Numbered from the stretch's first letter, positions 54,611-63,640 are shown. The stretch: DNA of 64,000 bases from Hyphomicrobiales bacterium (GCA_900465665.1 UBJO01000074.1:50812-114811), one strand, 5' to 3'. The notes: generated by a model from the letters alone, not told the origin. Numbers and translations: made by a program.

Positions 54611-55981
54611 ATGTTGAAGTCTTGGTCACGGTGGCGGTCGTCACGTCAAATCTCGCTTAGATCAGCGGGCAGGGCGCTCTTTCTCATCGCGCTGGTGTAC
54701 ACAGGCGCCGCCGCTATATTCACTGGCGTCTTGCTCACGAAGATCGAACGAGAAGCCAAGTTCACCCGCGAAACGCAGTTGCCGCTGATCCTCTCGCAGA
54801 CCCGAAATGCCGTCAAGACCGAGCGTTTGGCGTCTTTGGTCAGGGCGATCTATCTTGCGCGTGATAGACGCCTCGAACGGCAGATACAGCTCCAGATACA
54901 AGCGCTCGCGCAAGGATTTCCGTTCGACGCTGGCGAACGCGTCGTTTCGGGATCGAAAAGCGTGGCAACGCTTGCGAAAGAGATCGCCGCGGCTCGGCAG
55001 CAGGCCCGTGACAGTGCTGGGCAGAGCACTGCCGCCTTCACCTTCGAGGAACGTGCGACGGCTGCATACAGCCAAGCGATCAAGATCATCGACGAAATGG
55101 GGAAGGAGCTGAGCGGAGACGCGGCTCTCGCCGCCGACAGACTTGCCAAGGAAATAGAGGCGGGAGCCGCAAGCACGAGGAACACCGTCTTGTTGACGTT
55201 GCTGATGCCCGGCCTTTTCTGCGTCGTGCTGGTTCTGCTCGCTCGACGGCATCTTGCAAAGCCCGTTCTTGCGGCGATCGGAAACCTCAAGCGCATCAGT
55301 GAAAATAGGCCAACCTTACCTGTACAGACGCGTCCGGTTCTCGCGGAGCTCGCGATGATCGGAGACGCGGTGCTTTCTTATGGAGATACGGCAAGTGAAC
55401 TCCGACGAAAGAACGTGGTGTTGCAGGCACTCGCCGAAGAAGACCCGTTGACTGGACTGGCGAACCGCCGGACATTTGAGACATATTTACAGTCGGCGCT
55501 TGCCGACAAGGACAAGATTGGTGGCACTGCGGTCTTGCTAATCGATGTTGATCACTTCAAATCCATCAACGACCGCCACGGACACCAGGTCGGTGACCAA
55601 TGCCTTCAAAGCTTAGCTCTGCTTCTCGTCTCACTTGATCGCTTACCGAGTTTTCTGGCAGCCCGCTACGGAGGTGAAGAGTTTGTCATCGTCTACAATG
55701 CGGACAACGAAGAGCAGGCACTGCTGGACGCGGCTTTTGTGTGCCGGCGAATTGAAGCCATGCGAATTCCGCTAGAAGGCGAGCATTCACTGACGATGAC
55801 AGCCAGTATCGGTGTCTCGTTCGCCCCGCGCGGCGATGCCGGTGGAATGAACGAGCTGATATTGCGCGCTGACAAGGCGCTCTACCTTGCGAAAAGCGGT
55901 GGTAGAAACCGAGCCGTCGCCGATCACCCCGTTCAAGCCCGAGGCCGCATTTCGAACGCTAGAGGCCAGACAGCAGGATAG
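54611..55981 (+). CDS. Membrane diguanylate cyclase with periplasmic helical sensor
   Basis: 456 residues. Helices at about 20-42 and 193-213 enclose a periplasmic domain of about 150 residues rich in Ala, Arg and Gln, predicted all-helical like the four-helix bundles of TorS or chemoreceptors. The cytoplasmic GGDEF domain is intact: EEDPLTGLANRRTFE, IDVDHFKSINDRHGHQVGD, ARYGGEEFVIVY. No RxxD inhibitory site is seen. Cotranscribed with the orphan binding protein, so c-di-GMP synthesis is probably set by its ligand. Confidence 0.92.
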   Translation: MLKSWSRWRSSRQISLRSAGRALFLIALVYTGAAAIFTGVLLTKIEREAKFTRETQLPLILSQTRNAVKTERLASLVRAIYLARDRRLERQIQLQIQALAQGFPFDAGERVVSGSKSVATLAKEIAAARQQARDSAGQSTAAFTFEERATAAYSQAIKIIDEMGKELSGDAALAADRLAKEIEAGAASTRNTVLLTLLMPGLFCVVLVLLARRHLAKPVLAAIGNLKRISENRPTLPVQTRPVLAELAMIGDAVLSYGDTASELRRKNVVLQALAEEDPLTGLANRRTFETYLQSALADKDKIGGTAVLLIDVDHFKSINDRHGHQVGDQCLQSLALLLVSLDRLPSFLAARYGGEEFVIVYNADNEEQALLDAAFVCRRIEAMRIPLEGEHSLTMTASIGVSFAPRGDAGGMNELILRADKALYLAKSGGRNRAVADHPVQARGRISNARGQTAG

Positions 55982-56056
55982 ACGCTGCTCGTGTTGTTGA
56001 TGCGAAGGGCGTTTATGCGGCACCATCCGCACTGAGGCTCTTGATGATCAGACACG

Positions 56057-57565
56057 TTAGTGGGTGGGCACACTGAACAAATGCCGTATTCGAGCCGCCA
56101 GAGAAACTGGGCGTACTCCAGAAGCGCTTTCGTTGTCAGCTCGCAGATGCTCTTCCGTCTCGACCCGTTTCGCCAAAAGCTGGCTAAGTTCTTCTACCAA
56201 GGCTGGGCGGTCATGCATCACGCTCGCTAAATGATCCTTGGAGATCTCGTATACCACGACCAAAGTTAATGCTCGCATCGCAGCCGGCTCTGGCGCGCCC
56301 ATCAAGACGCCGCGTTCACCGAAAAGATCACCAGGCGCCAATCTGGTCAATTCCGTCCTGCCGGCGCCGTTGTCGTTTTCTATCACCACAACCCCACTTC
56401 GGATTATCATCAAGGATGTCATTGATGCGTCCTGAGGAGCGATCACGACGTCCTTTTTGAAAGTCAGTCGCTTCATACTGTTAGCGACAGTTTCCATTTC
56501 ATCTTCGGTGAGTGCCGAAAACAGGGGAATTGAGGTGAGCAGGCGCCAGGGAGTTCCAGGATGCTTGCTTGTTGTGTCTGAAAAGTGTGGTTCCGCCAAC
56601 GCGTTCGAAGGCGCTGAAAGCTGTATGCCAGCCGCCTTCGTATGCCTGTAAACCAGATCGAATATTTCGTTTTTCGCAGCGCCAGTCTGTCCGAGACTTG
56701 CGACCTTGAACGACAGTTCAATCTCGATTGAGGATCCGTCAAGGCCGGTGATCGATACAGATGGTGGAGGCGTCTTCAAAATAGAATTCGCGCTTAACAG
56801 CACCGTCCGCATAGTCTCCTCTATGACAGCTGGCGAGCGCGTCGGCATGGCCCGGACAATGATTTTGCTCCCATGAACGGTGTCGCCCCCTGTGAGGTTT
56901 GTCAACGTCGCCTTGGCGAGGGCGCTATTTGGTACGATGACGAGATCATTTGTGTCGCTGAGCAGGTGTGTCGATCGCCAATTCGTCTCTACGACCTGTC
57001 CGCGGACGCCGCCCTCCACCTCGATCCAATCTCCAACTGCGTACGGCCTGCCTAGGTTAAGCGCGATACCGGAGAAAACGTCGTTGAGCGTGCTTTGAAG
57101 GGCCAGACCCAAAACGATGGCGAAAACGCCGGATGTAGCGATCAACGTTCGCACAGGTAGATCGAACACGAAGGCCACGATCGAGAGCACAGCACCAAGG
57201 TAGATTACGGCTACCAAAAGGTCCTGAAGCAGGCGGCCTTCACGGGGCTTGCGCTCGAAAATGAGGTATACACGAACAGAGCTGGCGAGCACCATCGCGC
57301 CTCCGGCCCACCATGTCGCCTTTGCAATGCCGATGAACATTCGGTGCGTAAGATCCTCATCGACGGTGCCCGTCGTCCATGGTGCGACGTTGTTACCGAC
57401 AAGAAGCACAGTGAGGACAGCAAAGAAGGTTATATGGACCAGAAAGCGGTGCGTAGGTCTTCCGCGGGCGAGAAATCTCGCGGCCACAAGCAGAAGAACG
57501 ATCGTCGCAAATTGAGCGATTGGATCCGCGATGAGAGGGAAGATTGAACTTTGCTCTTGGCCCAT
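56057..57565 (-). CDS. MscS channel with C-terminal cyclic-nucleotide-binding domain
   Basis: 502 residues. Four to five membrane helices, then the MscS core: FAIVLGLALQSTLNDVFSGIALNLGRPYAVGDWIEVEG, with the pore-lining helix. From about 345 a cAMP-binding fold: IPLFSALTEDEMETVANSM and the cassette LAPGDLFGERGVLMGAPEPA. The cassette has GERGVL, but the following PxxAR phosphate-binding Arg is displaced (PAAMRA). Channels of this bCNG type are gated by cyclic nucleotide and lose much of their tension sensing. It is convergent with the cyclase gene. Confidence 0.92.
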   Translation of the reverse strand: MGQEQSSIFPLIADPIAQFATIVLLLVAARFLARGRPTHRFLVHITFFAVLTVLLVGNNVAPWTTGTVDEDLTHRMFIGIAKATWWAGGAMVLASSVRVYLIFERKPREGRLLQDLLVAVIYLGAVLSIVAFVFDLPVRTLIATSGVFAIVLGLALQSTLNDVFSGIALNLGRPYAVGDWIEVEGGVRGQVVETNWRSTHLLSDTNDLVIVPNSALAKATLTNLTGGDTVHGSKIIVRAMPTRSPAVIEETMRTVLLSANSILKTPPPSVSITGLDGSSIEIELSFKVASLGQTGAAKNEIFDLVYRHTKAAGIQLSAPSNALAEPHFSDTTSKHPGTPWRLLTSIPLFSALTEDEMETVANSMKRLTFKKDVVIAPQDASMTSLMIIRSGVVVIENDNGAGRTELTRLAPGDLFGERGVLMGAPEPAAMRALTLVVVYEISKDHLASVMHDRPALVEELSQLLAKRVETEEHLRADNESASGVRPVSLAARIRHLFSVPTH

Positions 57566-57689
57566 TTGCCTGTTTCACTGTTGTCGTCGCCGGCAATTGA
57601 CAGCGTGTGGGGTCGCTTCGTCAAGAACCCATTCCTCAACCTTTACAGATACGATCAGCGTCGGCACGACGACGGCGCGTGGGCCTGTG

Positions 57690-58214
57690 TCAGGCTCCCT
57701 TGCGCTTTCCCTTTGGCTTGAAGTCGACCAGTAGCGATTTTAGCTCCAACTCGCGCACGCGCCGCGCTGCTTCGTCTGGTTCGACCCAGGCGATCCGGCG
57801 CTGCCCCTTTTCCTTGAACTCGTCTTTCTGGACGGTGACCTCTATCTGGAAGAGATCGACGATCGTTGGAACAACGCTACCGTCATCGAGAAATTTGAGA
57901 TAGGTGTACCGTCCAACCGCGTCCTTGCGCACACTACCCCTGACCCCGGCTTCTTCCCAAGCCTCGACCGCCGCCGCCTCATGAGGTTTTTTCTTCTTCA
58001 TCGGCCAGCCTTTGGGCACAATCCAGCGACCGGTGTCTCGCGACGAGATGACAAGCACCTCGATTTTCGAGGACATACCAACGTAGCGAAAGCAGATGGC
58101 GCCGTATTGCTGCCGGAATGCGCCAGCGAACAGCTTCTCTGGCTCGTCGGCAAGTTGCGCCAACAGCGATCGGCGCTTTCCTCGACTATCAGTGGCCTGC
58201 TTTTTACCTGGCAT
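57690..58214 (-). CDS. Nudix hydrolase (DIPP-like)
   Basis: 174 residues from MPGKKQATD behind GGAAG; a frame extension of 30 codons has no start site. Nudix box (PKGWPMKKKKPHEAAAVEAWEEAGV) shows the catalytic EEAG pair, but the usual Glu six residues after the Gly is Lys and the Arg is Val. The same kind of box is seen in diadenosine- or diphosphoinositol-polyphosphate hydrolases of rhizobia. It likely cleaves a nucleoside-diphosphate-linked or polyphosphate substrate. Confidence 0.85.
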   Translation of the reverse strand: MPGKKQATDSRGKRRSLLAQLADEPEKLFAGAFRQQYGAICFRYVGMSSKIEVLVISSRDTGRWIVPKGWPMKKKKPHEAAAVEAWEEAGVRGSVRKDAVGRYTYLKFLDDGSVVPTIVDLFQIEVTVQKDEFKEKGQRRIAWVEPDEAARRVRELELKSLLVDFKPKGKRKGA

Positions 58215-58240
58215 ATGGGTCTTCCGTGAACCTGCACACG

Positions 58241-58441
58241 CTAGCGGGCGCAGGGGATGATACATAGGGCAGACCCACCGTCTGATCGACGCGAGGGACG
58301 CCAATCCACAGGATTGAGGTCAATACCGCCCAAGATGCATTTGTCGGTCTTTGCGGGCTTAGGCTTTTCGATAGTCGAAAAGTGATGATGCCGGAGGAGG
58401 ATGTCGCAATAAACATCGTCGCCGCCAGCATCGTCAGCCAT
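58241..58441 (-). CDS. Small hypothetical protein, weakly supported
   Basis: 66 residues from MADDAGGDDVYC. Some protein-like sequence (CDILLRHHHFSTIEKPKPA, LGGIDLNPVDW) but no motif or clear ribosome-binding site. It lies just upstream of the Nudix gene on the same strand. Confidence 0.3.
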   Translation of the reverse strand: MADDAGGDDVYCDILLRHHHFSTIEKPKPAKTDKCILGGIDLNPVDWRPSRRSDGGSALCIIPCAR

Positions 58442-58724
58442 GTAGACGGGCTGCGAAGAAGCATGGACTAGCATGGACGTGAGGCAAGACCCGGCCTTGG
58501 TGCGCTTGTGATGGCAAAGCGCAGGTGAAACCCCTAGCTCATGGCCACGGAAAAACGGGGGGTCCAGTCAGAGCTTGACAGGTCCAGAATTGTCAAGATC
58601 TCGCTACCATCCTTGCTCTCGTTTGGGTTTTACGCCCTGAAAGATTTAACGGGGCAAGCTCAGAGGCGACATGCACGCATAGCCGGTGGTATTTTTTTGG
58701 TCGAATAGACAAGCTATGGTCGTT

Positions 58725-58749
58725 TGAACGAAAAGTCGGTGGCGGCGTT
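58725..58749 (+). promoter_or_regulatory. EcfG-like promoter of the DUF992 gene
   Basis: TGAAC, 16 bases, CGTT. One base off the GGAAC-N16/17-CGTT consensus, 28 bases before the start codon. Confidence 0.4.
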
Positions 58750-58777
58750 ATTATACGGGCTGAAGAAAGGACCTGAG

Positions 58778-59299
58778 ATGAAAAACGCAATTCTAATCGC
58801 CGCCGCCGCATCACTCTCCCTGGTGCCCCAGGTCAACGCGGCATCCATGCACAAGCAGGCAAAGCATTCTAACCATCACATCGCCGCGACAGAACCACGG
58901 GAGCGCTTGGGCACGCTTTCATGCGAGGTTGCGGGCGGAGTGGGAATGATCATCGGTTCCAACAAAGCTGTGACTTGCACCTTCAAGCAGCGGACCGGAA
59001 AAATTGAACGCTATTCTGGGACAATCGGAAAGCTCGGCGTTGATGTCGGCATCACCGGGAAATCCTATCTCAGCTGGATTGTCGTTAACACAGCCCCGAC
59101 GCGGGTTGGCGATGGGGCCCTGGCTGGAACTTACGTCGGCGCATCCGCCGCGGCATCGGTCGGTGTCGGCTTGGGCGCAAACGCCCTCGTGGGCGGTAAC
59201 GCCAAGAATTATGCCCTGCAACCTTTGAGTGGCGAGGCGAACACTGGACTTAACGTGGCAGCGGGCGTGTCTCGACTGAGACTTACGGCTACGCGCTAA
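58778..59299 (+). CDS. DUF992-family exported protein
   Basis: 173 residues from the ATG after GGACCTGAG. Signal peptide MKNAILIAAAASLSLVPQVNA. The family pattern is clear: LGTLSCEVAGGVGMIIGSNKAVTC, GKLGVDVGITGKSYLSWIV, GALAGTYVGASAAASVGVGLGANALVGG. Function unknown; members are exported and common in Rhizobiales. Confidence 0.87.
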   Translation: MKNAILIAAAASLSLVPQVNAASMHKQAKHSNHHIAATEPRERLGTLSCEVAGGVGMIIGSNKAVTCTFKQRTGKIERYSGTIGKLGVDVGITGKSYLSWIVVNTAPTRVGDGALAGTYVGASAAASVGVGLGANALVGGNAKNYALQPLSGEANTGLNVAAGVSRLRLTATR

Positions 59300-59309
59300 A
59301 CATTATTGA

Positions 59310-59334
59310 CAGGCGCGGTATCAAACCGCGCCTG
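59310..59334 (+). terminator. 10-bp perfect stem-loop after DUF992 gene
   Basis: CAGGCGCGGT and ACCGCGCCTG around a 5-base loop, 10 bases past the stop. Strong stem, no T-run. Confidence 0.6.
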
Positions 59335-59652
59335 CTCACCACGTTTCGTGTGTGACGAGCCGAGAAATCTTCGGCGTCTGAAATCAATCGACCTGCTAAC
59401 CAATGACCCGAACGAACGTATCGCTCTTTCGATCATTCGCAGACCATGCACGGGTCGTCCAAAACGGATATCAGTCGGATTACTCAATGTTGCGGACTTG
59501 ATAGTGATTATAGTTGGCGGCGCCGCTGTCCCACCGGGGACTTCCCCTCTGGCGAGGCGCCAGCTTGGAGCGCGAGCCCGCCGCCGCGCGGAGATTAACC
59601 CATCCACTGGTAGCGCTTGTCAGATATTCTCAGAGATTAGTATTACTTTTTG
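59335..59652. other. Intergenic, no gene supported
   Basis: About 320 bases. Frames on both strands over 100 codons overlap each other and run through the flanking hairpin and promoter. Confidence 0.4.
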
Positions 59653-59678
59653 GGAACCTTATTGGGGTGTGGGTCGTT
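59653..59678 (+). promoter_or_regulatory. EcfG-type promoter, exact consensus
   Basis: GGAAC (59653-59657), 17 bases, CGTT (59675-59678) match the general-stress consensus exactly. It lies 32 bases upstream of the next small gene. Confidence 0.6.
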
Positions 59679-59710
59679 AAAGGGCAGGCGGAAAAAGGGG
59701 ATACGCACAA

Positions 59711-59896
59711 ATGCCGTATGAGGATGGAATGCAGTTGGTCTTTGACCACGTCGACCGCACACTGGTTGTGAGCTTCCGCGACGTTGTGAAGATGATCGGT
59801 CCTTTCGAAAACCAAAAGGCCGCCGTCCGCGCTGGCGAGCAGTTCTGCCGAGATCGGGGTTGGAAGGATGGCGAGCAACCTATCGCTCGTCATTAG
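59711..59896 (+). CDS. Small conserved-looking hypothetical protein under EcfG promoter
   Basis: 61 residues from the ATG behind AAAAAGGGG. MPYEDGMQLVFDHVDRTLVV and IGPFENQKAAVRAGEQFCRD are well-formed alpha/beta sequence. No family known to me. The promoter suggests it belongs to the general stress response. Confidence 0.65.
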   Translation: MPYEDGMQLVFDHVDRTLVVSFRDVVKMIGPFENQKAAVRAGEQFCRDRGWKDGEQPIARH

Positions 59897-60139
59897 CTGT
59901 GCCGAAGGCAACAGGTAAACGAGGCCAACCCATTTAATGACATGCAATTGAGGTTGACCAGCGCCGCGCACCACGCGAGCGCTCGTTGGCGCGCCTCTTA
60001 GGGAACGATAAGAGCTGCGGAGGGGCGATCCTCATGCGTCATCAGCCTATTGTTGACGGAGTAACGCAACTCCAGACCGTTGTCTTGTCGCGAACCGACA
60101 GCAAATGAGCTGTCAAATCCGCATTGGGAATGTCGCCTA

Positions 60140-60571
60140 TCAATGACGACCGCGTTTCAGTGCGTTCTGATAGATCTCGGTTAAACGCGTTCGGTCAGTC
60201 GCGGTCAGGAGGAGGGCACACGCGAATTTCCGGGCAACGTTGGGATTGGACGGCCGGTATCTCGAGGCGGCAGGAATTGGGCGAACCTTGATCCGTTCAC
60301 CCAAGCCGACGTGATACTGGCTCAAGGTCAGCCCTGCCTTGACCAGCAATGCGCGAATATCGGGTCGATTTTCCGCCGCAATTACAAGCGTGAACGCCTC
60401 AACGAGAAGGGGCTTGGGAATAGGTAGCTCGATCTCGTCGACAAGGTCGTTGCCGACGTCGTTGTCTCGGACAAAACGCACGTACTCTGACACTGCATCA
60501 TTGGCCTCTTCCAACGCGATGGCATAGCGATCCGCCGGCGGGCGTGGGTGAAATGGTCCTTCGTAAAGCAT
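60140..60571 (-). CDS. Hypothetical protein, possible general-stress gene
   Basis: 143 residues, ATG behind AGGAG. Charged, helical, soluble; no signal or membrane segment. Segments such as YAIALEEANDAVSEYVRFVRD and RKFACALLLTATDRTRLTEIY look like real protein. An EcfG-like promoter sits 24 bases upstream. Family not recognised. Confidence 0.6.
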   Translation of the reverse strand: MLYEGPFHPRPPADRYAIALEEANDAVSEYVRFVRDNDVGNDLVDEIELPIPKPLLVEAFTLVIAAENRPDIRALLVKAGLTLSQYHVGLGERIKVRPIPAASRYRPSNPNVARKFACALLLTATDRTRLTEIYQNALKRGRH

Positions 60572-60594
60572 TCGTCACTCCTGGTTTTCCTTCA

Positions 60595-60619
60595 AACGCA
60601 AGAGATTTGGAATGGTTCA
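60595..60619 (-). promoter_or_regulatory. EcfG-like promoter, minus strand
   Basis: Read on the minus strand: TGAAC, 16 bases, CGTT. Same one-base variant as at 58725-58749. It lies just upstream of the hypothetical gene start. Confidence 0.35.
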
Positions 60620-60835
60620 CCACTTTGGCGGCAATCATTTTGGCTTGGCTACCACCGGTGCTTTACGCCAGCAGACGGGACTAGGCGACAAAAGTCCGAC
60701 GAAAGGTGGCGATCTACCCGGCTTAAGAGCGCGAAATTCATGGTCTAACTTATGTTGTCAAAAGGCTGAATTTCAGATGGGCGGAACTCACTCGATCAAT
60801 CCGCATTCTTCCTCGACAGTGAAAGGAGCAATGCG

Positions 60836-61132
60836 ATGCAGCTTATCGATACACACATCAGCACTTCAGCGAATGGTACGGTTACCGTGGAGTTCAAGGG
60901 CGAGGGCCTCGAGTTGGTCTCTGTCACGATGGCAGGTGGTGACGGGAGCCTTGATGGCGACCGCGCTGTTCTTCGCGCCAAAGAGATGATGGTGCAATTG
61001 ACTGCATTCGACGACGTTGGCCAGGGGGAAACTGTGTTGCAGCCGAATGGCGGTCTGACACCGTCCAACATCGGATCGGACGCTGATCCGATCCCAAATG
61101 CGACACCTGGCTCCCATATACGCGCTGACTGA
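60836..61132 (+). CDS. Hypothetical protein
   Basis: 98 residues, ATG behind AAAGGAG. N-terminal half looks like a beta-rich domain (TVTVEFKGEGLELVSVTMAGG), then a helix (DGDRAVLRAKEMMVQLTAF) and a loose Pro/Asn-rich tail. No signal peptide. It is followed 32 bases later by the DUF4112 gene and may form an operon. Unknown function. Confidence 0.65.
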   Translation: MQLIDTHISTSANGTVTVEFKGEGLELVSVTMAGGDGSLDGDRAVLRAKEMMVQLTAFDDVGQGETVLQPNGGLTPSNIGSDADPIPNATPGSHIRAD

Positions 61133-61164
61133 GCATCTGGACGGTTTTAGGCTCGAGGTAAGTG

Positions 61165-61644
61165 ATGGTGATGGCTTCGACGCCGTTTGGCGAACATCGA
61201 AAATCGGAAATCCGTGTGGGCGGCCCGGAGCAACCCAAGACTGAAAGGAGTTTGGGTGCCGACCATTTGCGTCGACTGAGACGGCTCTCCTATGTCGCCT
61301 CGCTTATGGACACAGCCGTTGGTATCCCCTTCACGCGGTGGCGCATTGGCGCGGACTCCGTGCTCGGCCTGGTGCCGCTGGCAGGGGATGCTGCTGGCAC
61401 CTTGGTTAGCCTCTATCTCGTCAACGAGGCTCGCCGCCTTGGGCTCCCACGCGAGAAACTGGCAAGAATGCTTGGAAATGTCGGCGTCGACCTTATAGGA
61501 GGCGCGGTTCCAGTCCTTGGTGACCTGTTCGACATGTACTTCAAATCCAACCTCCGCAATGTCGACTTGGTACTCGACCACTTCGCGGTGTCTAGAGACG
61601 ACCTGAAGCGCGTGAGGCGGGCGAACAGGTGTGCCCGTCGATAG
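61165..61644 (+). CDS. DUF4112-family membrane protein
   Basis: 159 residues from the ATG behind GAGG. The family core LMDTAVGIPFTRWRIGADSVLGLVPLAGDAAG, then KLARMLGNVGVDLIGGAVPVLGDLFDMYFKSN. Two hydrophobic hairpins, cytoplasmic N-terminus. Function unknown. Confidence 0.87.
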   Translation: MVMASTPFGEHRKSEIRVGGPEQPKTERSLGADHLRRLRRLSYVASLMDTAVGIPFTRWRIGADSVLGLVPLAGDAAGTLVSLYLVNEARRLGLPREKLARMLGNVGVDLIGGAVPVLGDLFDMYFKSNLRNVDLVLDHFAVSRDDLKRVRRANRCARR

Positions 61645-61841
61645 GAAATCGGGTACCGATCGGCAAGCCGTTAAAAAGTACGGAAACGCGGGGGGCGTGA
61701 CTCTGAGGCGATTTCGCGCCGGGCAGCAGGCTACGACGATCTCGCCGTCAGCCAAAGGTTCGTGCTGTTTCAGCCTGGCATGCATCTTTTCCACAGCTCC
61801 GGCGTTTTCCCGGACCATATTTGTCAAATCGGAGGGAAGAA

Positions 61842-62909
61842 ATGAGCCGGCGAGGCGTCGTTACAACAGCGGCTTTACTAACTGCCGTCGGCATTTCTCT
61901 CGTGATAAATCAGAAGGCCAAACCGATCACCAAGGTGGTTGCGGAAGGTGACGACCCTCACGGGCGCAACGCCGAGGTGCCAGAGGCCATCCCGATCACC
62001 GGTCTAAAAGATGTGCTTTGGCGCGTCTTTCATCAGATTTCGGAGGATAGGGTCACCCTGATCGCTGCCGGCGTCACCTTCTATCTCCTTCTCGGTCTGT
62101 TTCCCGCGATCTCGGCTCTCGTGTCGCTCTACGGGTTGGTCGCCGATCCCTCGACCATGGCGGATCATCTGCGCCAGCTTGCGGGCGTACTGCCCCCCGG
62201 GGCTTTCGATCTTATCGCCGAGCGCATCGGCACTTTGACAGCGAGCCGCAATTCGACGCTTGGGGTCACCTTCGTGTTTGGTTTGGCGGTCGCACTATGG
62301 AGCACCCATAGTGCGACGTTGGCGATATTCGATGCTATGAATGTCGCCTATGATGAAGAGGAAAAACGCGGGCTTATTCGATTAAACCTCATTGGTCTCG
62401 CCTTTACGATCTGCGCGATGGCCTCGGCGACGCTTGTGGTCGGCCTTGTCGCGGTCATCCCGGTTCTTCTATCCTATATCTGGCTCGACCGGTTTGAAGA
62501 GCAGATGGCCCTCATTTTCCGCTGGCCAATTCTTTTCTTGATCGTCGCGGCCGCCACAACCGCCATCTATCGCTTCGGTCCGAGCCGTCAACCAGCCCGG
62601 CTTCGGTGGATAAGCTGGGGCTCTGTGCTTGTCACGTTATGCTGGTTCGCGATGTCGCTCGGTTTTTCGTTTTATCTAACGCACTTTGCGAATTACGACG
62701 CAACATACGGGACTTTGGGCGCGCTTATCGGGTTTTTGGTATGGACCTGGTTGTCCATTCTCATACTGATCGTCGGTGGCGAACTCAATGCCGAACTTGA
62801 ACACCAGACCGCGAAGGACACAACCACAGGGCCTCCGCTACCTATGGGGTCACGCGGCGCCTATGTCGCGGACACGCTGGGGCAAACGGTGGGTGGCAAA
62901 ATTGTTTGA
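61842..62909 (+). CDS. YihY/BrkB-family membrane protein
   Basis: 355 residues from MSRRGVV behind GGAGGGAAG. About six membrane helices; family signature DRVTLIAAGVTFYLLLGLFPAI, and GLFFAVALWSTHSATLAI-type helix. The C-terminus IVGGELNAELE is typical. Despite the old name (once called ribonuclease BN), members are integral membrane proteins of unclear role. A short extra N-terminal helix (TAALLTAVGISLVI) precedes the core. Confidence 0.9.
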   Translation: MSRRGVVTTAALLTAVGISLVINQKAKPITKVVAEGDDPHGRNAEVPEAIPITGLKDVLWRVFHQISEDRVTLIAAGVTFYLLLGLFPAISALVSLYGLVADPSTMADHLRQLAGVLPPGAFDLIAERIGTLTASRNSTLGVTFVFGLAVALWSTHSATLAIFDAMNVAYDEEEKRGLIRLNLIGLAFTICAMASATLVVGLVAVIPVLLSYIWLDRFEEQMALIFRWPILFLIVAAATTAIYRFGPSRQPARLRWISWGSVLVTLCWFAMSLGFSFYLTHFANYDATYGTLGALIGFLVWTWLSILILIVGGELNAELEHQTAKDTTTGPPLPMGSRGAYVADTLGQTVGGKIV

Positions 62910-63217
62910 GCGGAAACGCTTTATACCAATAGCCTTTAAGAGCGATCTACCGCGCCCCTCGATGATGCCTTTGAGCCTCTTCAACCTTCCGTCTATGTTG
63001 GGCGCAAGCGCTCAAGTCTCGATGTCATCCCGGCCTAAACAAATGGCTTTCCCGACATGCGTGGCGGAGGACAATTAGGACGCGACCTGCGCCACGAAGC
63101 GCACGAGCCCGATTTGGATCGCGCCAAGACAGGGCGTCACGCCTCAAAGCCCACGACAATTATATTGCGTTTTTTATTTGTTCACTTTATGTTCCGTTCG
63201 TTAACGCAGGGCAGAAC
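62910..63217. other. Intergenic, no gene seen
   Basis: About 310 bases. AT-rich stretch just before the next gene (63150-63200) may hold its promoter. No motif match. Confidence 0.4.
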
Positions 63218-63640
63218 ATGGCTTTCAACGTTGCACTAAATCGGGATCGAAAACGTCTGGCTGAGGCCAAGATACGCGATATGCCAATCGATAATCCCCT
63301 TCGACAGCGGTACGTTGATTGGATCAACGAGCTTGATCGCATCTTAAAGACCGATAAAACCAAATATCATCCTGATGAGCGGGCCCCTCGGCCGCCTTTG
63401 ACCACTAAAGACAAGGTCGAGTCGAAATCATCCAAGGGGCTAGCGTCCGATGCAATGTCTTGCCCAGCGAGCGCAAAAAGCATCCCGGGGCCAAGTCCGC
63501 GGCATCGACCGAGGGCGTTCATATCAGGCCGTACTGACACCCGCGAAGCAAGTGACGCCGGATCCGTCGCTGAGTGTAAGCGCGAGCAGCTTCTCAGGGA
63601 AAATCGGATGCTGCGCTATATGCTGAACCGTTACCTGTAA
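63218..63640 (+). CDS. Hypothetical protein
   Basis: 140 residues from an ATG with only weak GCAGGGC upstream. A helical N-terminus (AFNVALNRDRKRLAEAKIRD, RQRYVDWINELDRILK) and a helical end (CKREQLLRENRMLRYMLNRYL) flank a basic disordered stretch. Possibly a small adaptor or coiled-coil protein. No family recognised. Confidence 0.55.
   Translation: MAFNVALNRDRKRLAEAKIRDMPIDNPLRQRYVDWINELDRILKTDKTKYHPDERAPRPPLTTKDKVESKSSKGLASDAMSCPASAKSIPGPSPRHRPRAFISGRTDTREASDAGSVAECKREQLLRENRMLRYMLNRYL

Noticed and set aside
61147..61827. 226-codon minus-strand frame
   Set aside because: It covers the DUF4112 gene on the other strand. The DUF4112 motifs decide the strand.
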